Shown: positions 11,428 to 23,762, counted from the stretch's first letter. The stretch is DNA of 64,000 nucleotides from Aphrocallistes beatrix (GCA_963281255.1 OY725499.1:930001-994000), one strand, 5' to 3'. Notes: generated by a model not told the origin, from the sequence alone. Numbers and translations are program-made.

Positions 11428-14400
11428 ATGAGTTCTTTGATACTCCGATGTGGTGATATTGAAACCAACCCTGGATCCTTACAAGGTAAGTAATTTCTAA
11501 GTTAAATATTAACTATTTTCAACCTAATTGTTATTATCTACTGATTTTTAGTTGACGGAAATTCTCGAAAGGCTATGCTATCTCTAATTGTGAATGCATT
11601 GTTTGCTTTGGAAATCAAATGGTCTGACGTCGAAAAATATCTAAAAGAGAACCAGAATTGGCGTTACCCATATTCATTGTGGGGTAAGTTATCTAAACAT
11701 ATTTTTGGGAGAAATCGTGCTTGTCAACGTGCAAAAATAATGAACATATGGCGCAAAAACCAAACAAAAATTCATCACGAATTTCTGGGTTTACTAATGT
11801 CTGATGAACTTGATAAACCTCTTCAGAGTTTACCAATTAGTATTAATTTTCAACAATTCCCAGCAAAATATTTTCTCACTCCAACTGGAAGATCTCTTCT
11901 TCCACAATCTCAAAGTATCACTCTAGAAAATTTAGAGAGTACTAGTACAAGTTCTACTGATTCAAATTTTACGTATATTCATACTGAGGAGAGAAACCGT
12001 AACTCTATACCTATTTCGTCCCCAAACAATTATGGTGAATTTGAAAAGTTTTCACTTCTGGATAATTCGATATAAAGCAAAACTGCTAAAAGGAAAAACG
12101 AGAGCAAATTCGAATATCCAAAATATTTTGAATTCTCACTGAATAAAAGAGAATGGGACGATATTTCGCCACAAATAAATGGAAAACAATTGAAAACCGA
12201 ATGGACAAACATTTTCAGTCAAAATTTTTCAAAATTTTCCCCATTTTGCGTCATCAAATTTCACTACCATCGTATCAACAAATCTACTATCCGAAACTGC
12301 TCGTATCTTGTTGGAGAAGCAATTTGTAAATTCAAAAACTGTTTAAAATATGAATTTCAGATACAAAATATTCCTAATCCTGCGACAGAAAATGTTCTTG
12401 TTGAGGTACATGTTTCAGGATCTATTTCTTATCAGCACTTTGATAATATAACCACATTTTCGCGAAAATTATCCGGCCAAGAAAGGATTTTAGTTGCTGG
12501 ACAATTGGCTCATAATTCTGCGAGTAATTTTCATTACAAACAATTTGAACAATCTAACAGTTTAGACGTTGCGAAACATGGCAATCTGAACTTTCTGAAA
12601 TCTCAAGAGGCCCTTCGAAAAGTTAAATCAGAACATGATTCAAAAAGCAGAATGAGTGATGATATGTGGCAAGATATCATAATCACTCAAAAAACCTATG
12701 ATAGTAATATTAAAGGGACAATTCTTAATGGTTACATACAGACGGTATCTCGATATCCCATTGTCATCCATATGCACACAGAGGAACAAATACGCATTAT
12801 CAAAAAACTTCAACCTGGAAACTTGATATTGCATTTGGATGCAACTGGTTCCATTGTAAGAAAAATGGATAAATTCCACAAAAAAATCTTGTATTATGCT
12901 TTAACAGTGAGACATCCTGAAGCTAAAACTTCTCCCATTCCACTTGCGGAGATGATAAGCAGTGAGCATACTAATGTTGAAATTAGTCATTTCTTAAACA
13001 AATGGTTCTATAACGTAAAAAAGGTATTAACTAAAGAAATTATTCCTACACATGTTGAAGTAGATTTTAGCTGGGCTATGTTACATAGTGTTTGTAACTG
13101 CTTTAATTCTCAAACTCTAGACATATACTTGGATGCTTGCTGGCAAAAAGTTAACCAAAAGGAAATTGGTAGCAACAGGATAAAAACTATGATTCATATA
13201 TGCTCCGCACATATAATGAACCGTTTCAGCTACAAGATTGAACATAAATTAAGGCCCACGAAAGAAACTAAACGAGTGATGATGTTTATAATGGCACGGA
13301 TTACAAGTTGTACAACTCTAGAAGAAGTGGACCAATTATTTACGTCCTTGTGCATATCATGTTTATCTCGAATGAGATACCCTGAAGTAGAGCAGTACAT
13401 AAAAAAGCTTGAGAATGCAATATTTCACTGTAATGAAAATCATGAGCTCGGAATGGATTATTTGTCAGAAATTGATGAGGAATTATCTAATGAACTAGGA
13501 GATTGTATGACATATAGAAATAAGTCTCCTTTTGGAAAACATTTTGATTCCATTCTACAGAAGAGTAAATCTTTCGTACAAGATTTACAAACTCGACCCC
13601 AAACTATATCTCTAGAAGTGAACCACAGATATTATTTACCTGATTTGCCTGGGTTTTTGGTAACACATTATATGCCAATATGTCCTTTATGGACCGGGGT
13701 GATTATTGGTCCGACTTTGTTCCCTGGAAAGTTAGACGTCACTTTTACAAACTCGATTGTGGAAAATTGGATTAAAATTGTTAAGCATACTATTTTGAAA
13801 GACGAAATAAAACTGAGACCGGGTGATTTTATTAGACGAATTTATGAAGGGCTTTGTGGTAGAATTAAAGCATTTGATTTTGGTTTTCTTCAAATTAGCA
13901 GCAAATTGTTGAAAAGAACCAAGATAAATAGGGAAAAAGACAACACACAATTCGAAGAAATTTGGGAACGACGAAAAAGAAAGCGAAGTTATTTCAAACA
14001 ATGTCAATTGTCCAAAACAAAATTTAATGAAATAAGTACGAAACAAAAAAACCTTACATTTAAACCTAAGCGAAAAAAGAAAATAAGAAGAGGGAAACCG
14101 ATTAAGAAAGTACAAATATCTGAAATAAATTCCAACGATGTGCAAAGTGATGACAGTATCTTCGATCTAGTAAAAAATTCAAGTGATGTTATTTTTCATG
14201 ATCAAGGACAATTTTCTCCTGTTACTTCTGATTGGCAACGCCAGAAATGTAAAGAATTCATGTTTACATATGTAAGCGGTGTAATTTATGAAAATGAGGC
14301 TTTTGATAAAAGTTTAGAAATTAGAAAGTTAGCCCCTTCAAAGGAAAAGCGAGTATCTCCAGATGGGAATTGTCTTTTTAGTTCGTTATCTTATGTTGTA

Positions 14401-15438
14401 ACTGGTTCAGATCATTATCATAGAGAATTTAGGGAGTTATTAATTAAGAATATGAAAAATAAATATCGAACCGAATGTACAAACTATTGCACATCGCATT
14501 GCGATTTACTTCCTGAGCAACAATGTAATACCATAGAGGAATATATTTCTGTAAGTATGATGGATAGAGTAGGGTCGTGGGGGACCGACTTAGAATTGTT
14601 TTTAGCAGCTCAACTCCTTCAAACGGATATTTTCGTATTTAAAGATGTACTTCGTTGTTGGAACAAATTTTCAGGATATGGATTCAATGGCAAGCAGGGT
14701 TGTTTTGATTTAAATCATTTGATTTAAATCATTGATTTAAATCATGATTTAAATCACTTAAAAAAATCAAAATCCTGTTATTTGATTTTTTTGGAATATA
14801 TTTCCTTTTATAAATTTCTTCAATGTTTCTTATTTGATAAAAGTGTGATGGCTTTTGTACATTCAAAAGTTAGGAATAGATTAGGTATAGCTAAAGCAGG
14901 AAAATTAGTATTTATATACAAGCTGCTGAATACTCATAAATAATTTCTTCTAGTTCTACGTACATTAATACATACTCTAATTTTTTCGCTTTCTTCATTA
15001 ATATTTATTCTAATTTTTTCGCTTTCTTCATTAATATTTATTCTAATTTTTCGTTTTCTTTCATTAAAACATTCTATTATACGTAGATAATGTTAAATTT
15101 ATTCTAGAATTCTACTTGATTATGAGTAGATAAAAATAAACAGAAGACTAAATGAATTCATAGATAAAAATATATAAAAATCTAATTTAAATAAAAAAAT
15201 CTGATTTAAATCAAATAAATCTGATTTAAATCAAATAAATCATGATTTTTGATTTTTTTAAAAGAATCATGATTTTTTTCCAACCCTGAAATTTGGCAAG
15301 CAAAATGTACATGATTTAACTGAGAAGAGGTTGTATTTACGTTTATACTTCAGTCATTTTCAACCAGTGACAAAAGTCAATACAGTGAAGAATGTAATGA
15401 CTGAAAGTTACGTAGAAGAATTTGATCCAATTCAATGA
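11428..15438 (+). pseudogene. MULE-OTU transposase: 2A-like N-terminus, DDE core, OTU protease domain; one stop and one insertion
   Basis: Exon 1 (11428-11485) gives MSSLILRCGDIETNPGS, a 2A-like sequence with Ser where the final Pro belongs. A 66-nt GT-AG intron joins it to exon 2 (from 11552). The frame is then continuous to 15438, apart from a TAA at 12073-12075 (codon 194) and the MITE at 14695-15288. It would be about 1,100 codons without the MITE. Likely catalytic acids: Asp in LHLDATG (about 449), Asp in VEVDFSW (about 524) and Glu in NSIVENW (about 757), with a C-x-x-H-like SAH motif between the last two. A basic lysine-rich linker follows. The C-terminus is an OTU cysteine protease: DGNCLF with Cys near 960, GSWGTDLELF, and after the MITE FSHFQPV with the His. 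The acceptor MITE lies between the Cys and the His. OTU enzymes remove ubiquitin; why a transposase carries one is unknown. Confidence 0.85.
14695..15288. mobile_element. hAT-like MITE inside the OTU domain
   Basis: Ends CAGGGTTG and CAACCCTG, with runs of ATTTAAATCA/TGATTTAAAT next to each end. The host reading frame leaves at GGC AAG (14689) and resumes at GGC AAG (15295) in the same codon phase. The flanking direct repeat is TGGCAAG(CA), offset by a few bases on the right (extra AAATT), so the duplication is not clean. Confidence 0.8.
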
Positions 15439-15626
15439 GATATTTCCTAGCTCTACATAGATAAAAGTTTAGAAATCAGTTTGAAATAGAAGCTGTACAG
15501 GCTAATATCTAGTTAGTAATCTTTCATATTAGTAGACTTTAACATATTGTAATGAAAGTATTGTTGTGCAATAATTTAGGTGTGGAGATAGGAAATACAT
15601 ACTATACTGGGATGCCGCTGAAATGA

Positions 15627-16280
15627 TAGAAACCTCCTAGGCTAGTATTGCTATTTTCCAAATGACACCCCTCTACGTATCCTGGAATCGCAATTATAGC
15701 GTGTTAAAGTGTGCTCGATTTTAGGAAAAGTGAATATTTTTTCAAATTTTCCATAATTTTGCAATCTCATCATGTGCCACTGGGGTGTCAGATTGGAATG
15801 AAATTAAAATGACTGAAACCTCCTAGGCTAGTATTGTTATATTCCAAATGACACCTCTCTACATGTCCTGGAATCGAAATTATAGCGTGTTAAAGTGTGC
15901 TCGATTTTAGAAAAAGTGAATATTTTATCAAATTTTCCATAATTTTGCAATCTCATCATGTGCCACTGGGGTGTCAGATTGGAATGAAATTAAAATGACA
16001 GAAACCTCCTAGGCTAGTATTGTTATATTCCAAATGACACCCCTCTACGTCTCCTGGAATTGCAATTATTGCGTGTTAAAGTGTGCTCGATTTTAAGAAA
16101 AGTGAATATTTTATCAAATTTTCCATAATTTTGCAATCTCATCATGTGCCACTGGGGTGTCAGTTTGAAATGAAATTAAAATGACAGAAACCTCCTAGGC
16201 TAGTATTGTTAAATTCCAAATGACACCTCTCTACGTTTCCTGGAATTGCAATTATAGCGTGTTAAAGTGTGCTCGATTTT
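15627..16280 (-). repeat. Right subterminal tandem repeats of MULE-OTU
   Basis: Four inverted copies of the unit at 10144-10850, each with GAAACCTCCTAGGCTAG and GCGTGTTAAAGTGTGCTCGA. They are more diverged than the left array. Confidence 0.92.
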
Positions 16281-16355
16281 GTTAATTTATTTCGCTGCCA
16301 ACTTCACACTCATATTTCTCTTTATTACGATATATATTAGAATATCTACTTAACA

Positions 16356-16521
16356 GACTCCGCTTAATAGGGCCACTGTTTAATCGGGTAACTTTTGGCA
16401 GGACCGGAATAGCTTTCACACATAGAAGCTAATGCAAAATATTTTCGGTTAATAGGGTTCTCCGCTTAATCGGGGCAAAATGTCCTCTGACCGATGTGAC
16501 CCTATTAAGCTGAGTCGACTG
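16356..16521. mobile_element. Palindromic pogo/Tigger-like MITE, split by Gypsy-A
   Basis: Reads GACTCCGCTTAATAGGG ... CCCTATTAAGC ... AGTCGACTG, followed by TA. The same family is complete at 23259-23446. The missing left tip is at about 6831-6839, on the other side of Gypsy-A. Confidence 0.8.
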
Positions 16522-17201
16522 TACTTGGTTTTATACTTAGTTTTTCACAAAACTAGGTAGCATACTTATTTTTATTTAAGTATTGTTACTTATACTTATA
16601 CTTAACTTTTTACTTAGTTTAGTTTTTGATTCTGAGGTGACAGTTATGCTGGGTTCGAGCATCGGTAAGATTACATTATATATATTAATCCAATTCTGAA
16701 TCAAATGAAACAACCAAGATATATCGCAAAAACGTCTACTTATTGAACGCCCGTAATACTTATACGATTAATGTAGAAATATATAAAAATGTCGGTCGAC
16801 AGACCGATAGTGCAGCTCCAGGAAGTGACTCGAAGGAATATGAATGTAAATATCGGAATACGTCGGGAAATACTCATTTTAGGGCATTCTAAATTTGGAA
16901 TCTACATATTAAAATTTCATGCAAAGTAAGATCGTAGAGGGATGTGTGGATCGCGTAAAATTTGTATATACGTACGTATAAGTATTTTAGGAAAATTGGG
17001 TGCAACCAGGAAAAAGCAACACACTAAGGGTGTGCGAATTTAGGAAAATTTTGAGATGGTGCGCCTAATTTAGAAAGTGCACTATGAGACTAGATGTCTA
17101 GGGTGCGCAGCTGAAGACTTCACGCACTTTTGGGTGCGCATATTTGCGAAGGCTAGATGAAGCCACGAATAAAATGCATTGACTTACACATTATATGATT
17201 T
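16522..17201. other. No gene; repeat block shared with 44726-44835
   Basis: 16788-16925 is the inverse of 44726-44835 (key words GTCGACAGACCGATAGTGCA and GAAGTGACTCGAAGGAA), so it belongs to the same interspersed family. The rest is AT-rich and without coding signal. Confidence 0.6.
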
Positions 17202-17344
17202 GGGCATGCCTAATTTCCGGGACGGGACGAATCAAGATGTCTAATCTCCGGGACGGGACAGAAAAGGTACCTAATTTCCGGGACGGGACGGGTTAAGATA
17301 CCTAATTCCTGGGACGGATCCCGTCCCCGAAATTAGGCATGCCC
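17202..17344. mobile_element. 143-bp MITE with 9-bp target duplication
   Basis: Ends GGGCATGCCTAATTTC and GAAATTAGGCATGCCC. The flanking duplication is ATATGATTT (17193-17201 and 17345-17353). Inside, the phrase CTAATTTCCGGGACGGGA is repeated about three times. A second copy at 20864-21006 belongs to the assembly duplication. Confidence 0.85.
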
Positions 17345-18424
17345 ATATGATTTTGAAAAAGCACCTCCAAGAATACAATAAAATGTGTTAAAGCTAAACA
17401 ATGCACTTCATCGAGTAGGTAAAATGGAACAAATTTGTTATTACTTACTAAATATTAATCAAGTGGCTATACTTTCTCGCACCCCCCAGAATCGTCACTC
17501 GCACCCCCGGTTGAGAACTACTGCTATAGGAGCTGCACTAAAAATGATAAAAACAACACAGACAGGATGGGAGGGATACTGACAATTCGCACCGCGACAA
17601 TTCACACCACTTTTGTTTAGTCAATTCAATTTAGTAGTGTATACATATAATGTTCAACTAATTAGTAAATATAATATAATATAAAAGTCCAAAACTCTTG
17701 TTATACTGGTTAACATGCATAGTAGTTAGGTTAGTTTAAATGAAAATACTTTGATTAACATTTAATCTGCTCCCAAACTGAAGTGATGTGCCACACCCTT
17801 TCGGCCAGGGTGGCGGGTTACACCAGAGCTGCAAGCATACGAGCACGCTCACGCTGTACCGTTCGCTTCAGACTGTCCAGCTTTGGTAGCTTGGTAGCAG
17901 TGCCCTCAATATTATTTGCACACTCTCGCTCACAATGTGGTGTGAAGTACCCTGTGACTCTCGTGCTTCCATCTTGATGCCAGCCTTCGTCTCACACATA
18001 GGCACCAAGTGTTGGTACCTGGGAGGGCCGGCCTCTCCCAGGTTTCGATCCTGTGGGGGCCATGGTGCTGGGCAATGGAGCAGTGGAAGAAGCTGTGGTA
18101 TGGCAGGACTCCACACAAACTTATAGGTTACAACTAAACCCCAAAATTATGTTAATTGAGTCTAAATATGTATCCCAATTACATTTTTCTTCCACTATAG
18201 TCCGATATTATTTTTCCCATACGAAACAACAATAGCTGTCTATCGATATTTGAGCATCAAAGATTTTAAAAAAATTCTGGGGGGCAAGCCCCCAAACCCC
18301 CCCTCATCACAGCAACTCACATCCTGCTCACTAGGCATATGAGCATGCTCATTCGCACGCTTTACTACTTTCGTGCCCTAGGTGTGAATTCTTGCTTTGC
18401 AAACCCACCTCTGCTCACAAAGCC
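17345..18424. other. Non-coding stretch with a GC-richer island
   Basis: 17785-18110 is clearly richer in G+C than its surroundings and stays open in several frames, but none resembles a protein. 18278-18302 is a C/G-run hairpin (GGGGGGCAAGCCCCC). The CAGGTTTCGATCC string at 18038-18050 is only loosely like a Pol III B box, and I do not call a SINE on it. Confidence 0.4.
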
Positions 18425-18624
18425 NNNNNNNNNNNNNNNNNNNNNNNNNNNNNNNNNNNNNNNNNNNNNNNNNNNNNNNNNNNNNNNNNNNNNNNNNNNN
18501 NNNNNNNNNNNNNNNNNNNNNNNNNNNNNNNNNNNNNNNNNNNNNNNNNNNNNNNNNNNNNNNNNNNNNNNNNNNNNNNNNNNNNNNNNNNNNNNNNNNN
18601 NNNNNNNNNNNNNNNNNNNNNNNN
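18425..18624. other. Assembly gap (200 N)
   Basis: Exactly 200 unknown bases. The sequence immediately right of the gap repeats 14963-18424, see next feature. Confidence 0.99.
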
Positions 18625-21600
18625 CATTAATACATACTCTAATTTTTTCGCTTTCTTCATTAATATTTATTCTAATTTTTTCGCTTTCTTCATTAATATT
18701 TATTCTAATTTTTCGTTTTCTTTCATTAAAACATTCTATTATACGTAGATAATGTTAAATTTATTCTAGAATTCTACTTGATTATGAGTAGATAAAAATA
18801 AACAGAAGACTAAATGAATTCATAGATAAAAATATATAAAAATCTAATTTAAATAAAAAAATCTGATTTAAATCAAATAAATCTGATTTAAATCAAATAA
18901 ATCATGATTTTTGATTTTTTTAAAAGAATCATGATTTTTTTCCAACCCTGAAATTTGGCAAGCAAAATGTACATGATTTAACTGAGAAGAGGTTGTATTT
19001 ACGTTTATACTTCAGTCATTTTCAACCAGTGACAAAAGTCAATACAGTGAAGAATGTAATGACTGAAAGTTACGTAGAAGAATTTGATCCAATTCAATGA
19101 GATATTTCCTAGCTCTACATAGATAAAAGTTTAGAAATCAGTTTGAAATAGAAGCTGTACAGGCTAATATCTAGTTAGTAATCTTTCATATTAGTAGACT
19201 TTAACATATTGTAATGAAAGTATTGTTGTGCAATAATTTAGGTGTGGAGATAGGAAATACATACTATACTGGGATGCCGCTGAAATGATAGAAACCTCCT
19301 AGGCTAGTATTGCTATTTTCCAAATGACACCCCTCTACGTATCCTGGAATCGCAATTATAGCGTGTTAAAGTGTGCTCGATTTTAGGAAAAGTGAATATT
19401 TTTTCAAATTTTCCATAATTTTGCAATCTCATCATGTGCCACTGGGGTGTCAGATTGGAATGAAATTAAAATGACTGAAACCTCCTAGGCTAGTATTGTT
19501 ATATTCCAAATGACACCTCTCTACATGTCCTGGAATCGAAATTATAGCGTGTTAAAGTGTGCTCGATTTTAGAAAAAGTGAATATTTTATCAAATTTTCC
19601 ATAATTTTGCAATCTCATCATGTGCCACTGGGGTGTCAGATTGGAATGAAATTAAAATGACAGAAACCTCCTAGGCTAGTATTGTTATATTCCAAATGAC
19701 ACCCCTCTACGTCTCCTGGAATTGCAATTATTGCGTGTTAAAGTGTGCTCGATTTTAAGAAAAGTGAATATTTTATCAAATTTTCCATAATTTTGCAATC
19801 TCATCATGTGCCACTGGGGTGTCAGTTTGAAATGAAATTAAAATGACAGAAACCTCCTAGGCTAGTATTGTTAAATTCCAAATGACACCTCTCTACGTTT
19901 CCTGGAATTGCAATTATAGCGTGTTAAAGTGTGCTCGATTTTGTTAATTTATTTCGCTGCCAACTTCACACTCATATTTCTCTTTATTACGATATATATT
20001 AGAATATCTACTTAACAGACTCCGCTTAATAGGGCCACTGTTTAATCGGGTAACTTTTGGCAGGACCGGAATAGCTTTCACACATAGAAGCTAATGCAAA
20101 ATATTTTCGGTTAATAGGGTTCTCCGCTTAATCGGGGCAAAATGTCCTCTGACCGATGTGACCCTATTAAGCTGAGTCGACTGTACTTGGTTTTATACTT
20201 AGTTTTTCACAAAACTAGGTAGCATACTTATTTTTATTTAAGTATTGTTACTTATACTTATACTTAACTTTTTACTTAGTTTAGTTTTTGATTCTGAGGT
20301 GACAGTTATGCTGGGTTCGAGCATCGGTAAGATTACATTATATATATTAATCCAATTCTGAATCAAATGAAACAACCAAGATATATCGCAAAAACGTCTA
20401 CTTATTGAACGCCCGTAATACTTATACGATTAATGTAGAAATATATAAAAATGTCGATCGACAGACCGATAGTGCAGCTCCAGGAAGTGACTCGAAGGAA
20501 TATGAATGTAAATATCGGAATACGTCGGGAAATACTCATTTTAGGGCATTCTAAATTTGGAATCTACATATTAAAATTTCATGCAAAGTAAGATCGTAGA
20601 GGGATGTGTGGATCGCGTAAAATTTGTATATACGTACGTATAAGTATTTTAGGAAAATTGGGTGCAACCAGGAAAAAGCAACACACTAAGGGTGTGCGAA
20701 TTTAGGAAAATTTTGAGATGGTGCGCCTAATTTAGAAAGTGCACTATGAGACTAGATGTCTAGGGTGCGCAGCTGAAGACTTCACGCACTTTTGGGTGCG
20801 CATATTTGCGAAGGCTAGATGAAGCCACGAATAAAATGCATTGACTTACACATTATATGATTTGGGCATGCCTAATTTCCGGGACGGGACGAATCAAGAT
20901 GTCTAATCTCCGGGACGGGACAGAAAAGGTACCTAATTTCCGGGACGGGACGGGTTAAGATACCTAATTCCTGGGACGGATCCCGTCCCCGAAATTAGGC
21001 ATGCCCATATGATTTTGAAAAAGCACCTCCAAGAATACAATAAAATGTGTTAAAGCTAAACAATGCACTTCATCGAGTAGGTAAAATGGAACAAATTTGT
21101 TATTACTTACTAAATATTAATCAAGTGGCTATACTTTCTCGCACCCCCCAGAATCGTCACTCGCACCCCCGGTTGAGAACTACTGCTATAGGAGCTGCAC
21201 TAAAAATGATAAAAACAACACAGACAGGATGGGAGGGATACTGACAATTCGCACCGCGACAATTCACACCACTTTTGTTTAGTCAATTCAATTTAGTAGT
21301 GTATACATATAATGTTCAACTAATTAGTAAATATAATATAATATAAAAGTCCAAAACTCTTGTTATACTGGTTAACATGCATAGTAGTTAGGTTAGTTTA
21401 AATGAAAATACTTTGATTAACATTTAATCTGCTCCCAAACTGAAGTGATGTGCCACACCCTTTCGGCCAGGGTGGCGGGTTACACCAGAGCTGCAAGCAT
21501 ACGAGCACGCTCACGCTGTACCGTTCGCTTCAGACTGTCCAGCTTTGGTAGCTTGGTAGCAGTGCCCTCAATATTATTTGCACACTCTCGCTCACAATGT

Positions 21601-22086
21601 GGTGTGAAGTACCCTGTGACTCTCGTGCTTCCATCTTGATGCCAGCCTTCGTCTCACACATAGGCACCAAGTGTTGGTACCTGGGAGGGCCGGCCTCTCC
21701 CAGGTTTCGATCCTGTGGGGGCCATGGTGCTGGGCAATGGAGCAGTGGAAGAAGCTGTGGTATGGCAGGACTCCACACAAACTTATAGGTTACAACTAAA
21801 CCCCAAAATTATGTTAATTGAGTCTAAATATGTATCCCAATTACATTTTTCTTCCACTATAGTCCGATATTATTTTTCCCATACGAAACAACAATAGCTG
21901 TCTATCGATATTTGAGCATCAAAGATTTTAAAAAAATTCTGGGGGGCAAGCCCCCAAACCCCCCCTCATCACAGCAACTCACATCCTGCTCACTAGGCAT
22001 ATGAGCATGCTCATTCGCACGCTTTACTACTTTCGTGCCCTAGGTGTGAATTCTTGCTTTGCAAACCCACCTCTGCTCACAAAGCC
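18625..22086 (+). repeat. 3,462-bp duplicate of 14963-18424, probably an assembly artefact
   Basis: The two copies are offset by exactly 3,662 bp from end to end with no indel. I noticed one substitution (16795 G versus 20457 A). It contains second copies of the MULE-OTU right end (to 19975), the 33-bp LTR remnant (19985-20017), the pogo-like MITE (20018-20183) and the 143-bp MITE (20864-21006). The copy starts right after the N gap and the first copy ends right before it, as expected of two overlapping contigs left unmerged. Confidence 0.9.
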
Positions 22087-23258
22087 AATGTGTAACATAT
22101 CCTGCTCTTCTCTGCAACCCATAGATATATCATTTCTCTAATAATTTCTTCCCTCCTCCCTGGGACAGTCTAAACGGTTGTTGAATTAAGATCCTCTGCC
22201 ATAATTAAATGAAAAGTTCTTCTTGATGTAAATATTTAGACTGGAAATAATTTGATCTATTTATATGCATTGATTTCCGGCACAAGTGACGCATATGCTG
22301 TTTACCACATTTTTTGTTAAATCAAATTGTTTATATTTGTAAACACATACATACAAGTGGTGATTATTCTAATCAGGTGTACAACAACAATCCTATTATG
22401 GTGCGATTTGTCGTGATGCAAATTGCCGGTATCCCAGGATGGGAGTGCGCGCTTCCACTTTCGCGGAATGGAAATGATTCGACTTTTCGAAAAAGGAAAT
22501 AGTTCGAATTGCAGAATTAGGAAATATTTCAACTTTTTATCATTAGGATTAATGGTGGTTTTTATGCGAACTATTTCCTTTTTTGGAAAGTCGAACAATT
22601 TCCGTTTTTTTGCCAACTATTTCCACCATACCAAAAATATTATACTTGTCCAAAAATTGAACGATATTAATTGAAATTTAGTGTTCCCAAATTATTAATC
22701 AAAACAAACTGTTTTTCCAATATCAATACTATTATGCTCTTCTTTGCCTATCTAATGATTTAACCAAAATTAAAAATAAACTAATAACAAATTATCCTTG
22801 ATGCATACAATACATGTTATGTACTACTTATGTATATTGTCTCAAAAGTATTATATTTTGGTCGGACGCTTTTGATTAAATCACTAAATAGTTGATCCGG
22901 GCAACCACGTAGAGGTGAGAGCACATCTGCCCGGCCAAACCTACCCTAGTATGTTGCTAGGATAGGCTGGGGTCTTTTTAGACCAAAATTACATTTGTGA
23001 CATATTTTCTACACCATACTATATAAGTATATGCTAAACCTTTTCTATATAGCTATTTCAAATCATTTAGAATTACGTATATACTAAACCAGGGGCGGAG
23101 CAAGGTTTTATACTCTGAGATCGCACATGGGTGACAATCCTTCACGATTGGGTCGCAGACCCTAGTAGCATATCAAAATTATTTTTAATATTTGATCGAT
23201 GCTATTGTATTTGGTACAGTTTGATATTTTAATCTTGATTCAATAATATTTTTAAATA
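22087..23258. other. No gene seen
   Basis: AT-rich spacer. 22470-22615 repeats words like GGAAATAGTTCGA in both orientations, a degenerate fold-back. No coding frame with family resemblance. Confidence 0.5.
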
Positions 23259-23446
23259 CAGTAGACTCCGCTTAATAGGGTCATATCGGTCAGAGGACAT
23301 TTTGTCTCGATTAAGCGGAGAACCCTATTAACCGAAAATATTTTGTATTGGCTTCTATGTATGAGAGCTATTCCGGTCTTGCCAAAAGTGGCCCGATTAA
23401 GCGGTTGACCAGATTAAACAGTGACCCTATTAAGCGGAGTCGACTG
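23259..23446. mobile_element. Palindromic pogo/Tigger-like MITE, complete copy
   Basis: Ends CAGTAGACTCCGCTTAATAG and CTATTAAGCGGAGTCGACTG, flanked by TA (23257-23258, 23447-23448). 188 bp, no coding potential. Confidence 0.88.
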
Positions 23447-23762
23447 TACTTCGATAATATTTAGTGCAGTGAAAAGTGTTTACTGTTTAAAATGTGAGAA
23501 TATTCCAGAGTCGTAAAAATATTACAAATCTCGCGACTCCTCTCGCGCTGCCCCTGTACTAAACTATTTCTATATACTAGTAGTTAATTAACTTATCTTA
23601 TATTTGTGAAAAGGGACTTTGGTCGAATGCCATATTTTTTATGAAGGGTATATATATATGTATCCAGTTATGAAAAAACAGGTTGTACCTTGTTCCATAG
23701 GCGGAAAGTTAACTGAAAACCCGGAAAATCTTAGGGGGGGGGCAGACCTGTCAATTACCTTA

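Larger units (their letters stand above)
10108..16313 (+). mobile_element. 6.2-kb DNA transposon (MULE-like) encoding a transposase with a C-terminal OTU domain
   Basis: Perfect outer inverted repeats (ATGAGTGTGAAGTTGGCAGC at 10108, its complement ending at 16313) extend for more than 60 bp. The target duplication is 9 bp, ATTTCTCTT (10099-10107 and 16314-16322), as in Mutator-like elements. Inside each end are four tandem units of about 186 bp in inverted orientation. One long spliced gene (11428-15438) fills the middle. A hAT MITE (14695-15288) has landed in the gene. Superfamily assignment rests on the 9-bp duplication and on DDE spacing. The protein does not look like a standard MULE, and another 8-9-bp-duplication superfamily remains possible. 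Confidence 0.88.
6840..16355 (+). mobile_element. Ty3/gypsy LTR retrotransposon, copy A, 3' LTR split by a DNA transposon
   Basis: The two LTRs are 161 bp: 6840-7000, and 9980-10107 joined to 16323-16355. Both begin TGTTATGAG and end CTACTTAACA. A 4-bp target duplication GACT flanks the element (6836-6839 and 16356-16359). A polypurine tract (GAAGGGGGGTGA) ends at 9979. No TGG-type primer-binding site directly follows the 5' LTR. Compared with Gypsy-B, about 1.45 kb of gag, protease and the start of RT is missing near 7205. It inserted into a pogo/Tigger-like MITE whose remains are 6831-6839 and 16356-16521. Confidence 0.9.

Noticed and set aside
17385..17582. 65-codon open frame and its twin at 21047
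   Set aside because: Present twice only because of the assembly duplication; no protein features.
18030..18060. tRNA or SINE B box
   Set aside because: Only a loose match with an extra base, and no A box at the right distance.
17868..18116. Minus-strand open frame in the GC-richer island
   Set aside because: Composition follows the local base content, no family resemblance, overlapping frames are open too; the duplicate at 21530 is an assembly copy.
18339..18752. Open frames across the N gap
   Set aside because: Most codons are unknown bases; purely formal.
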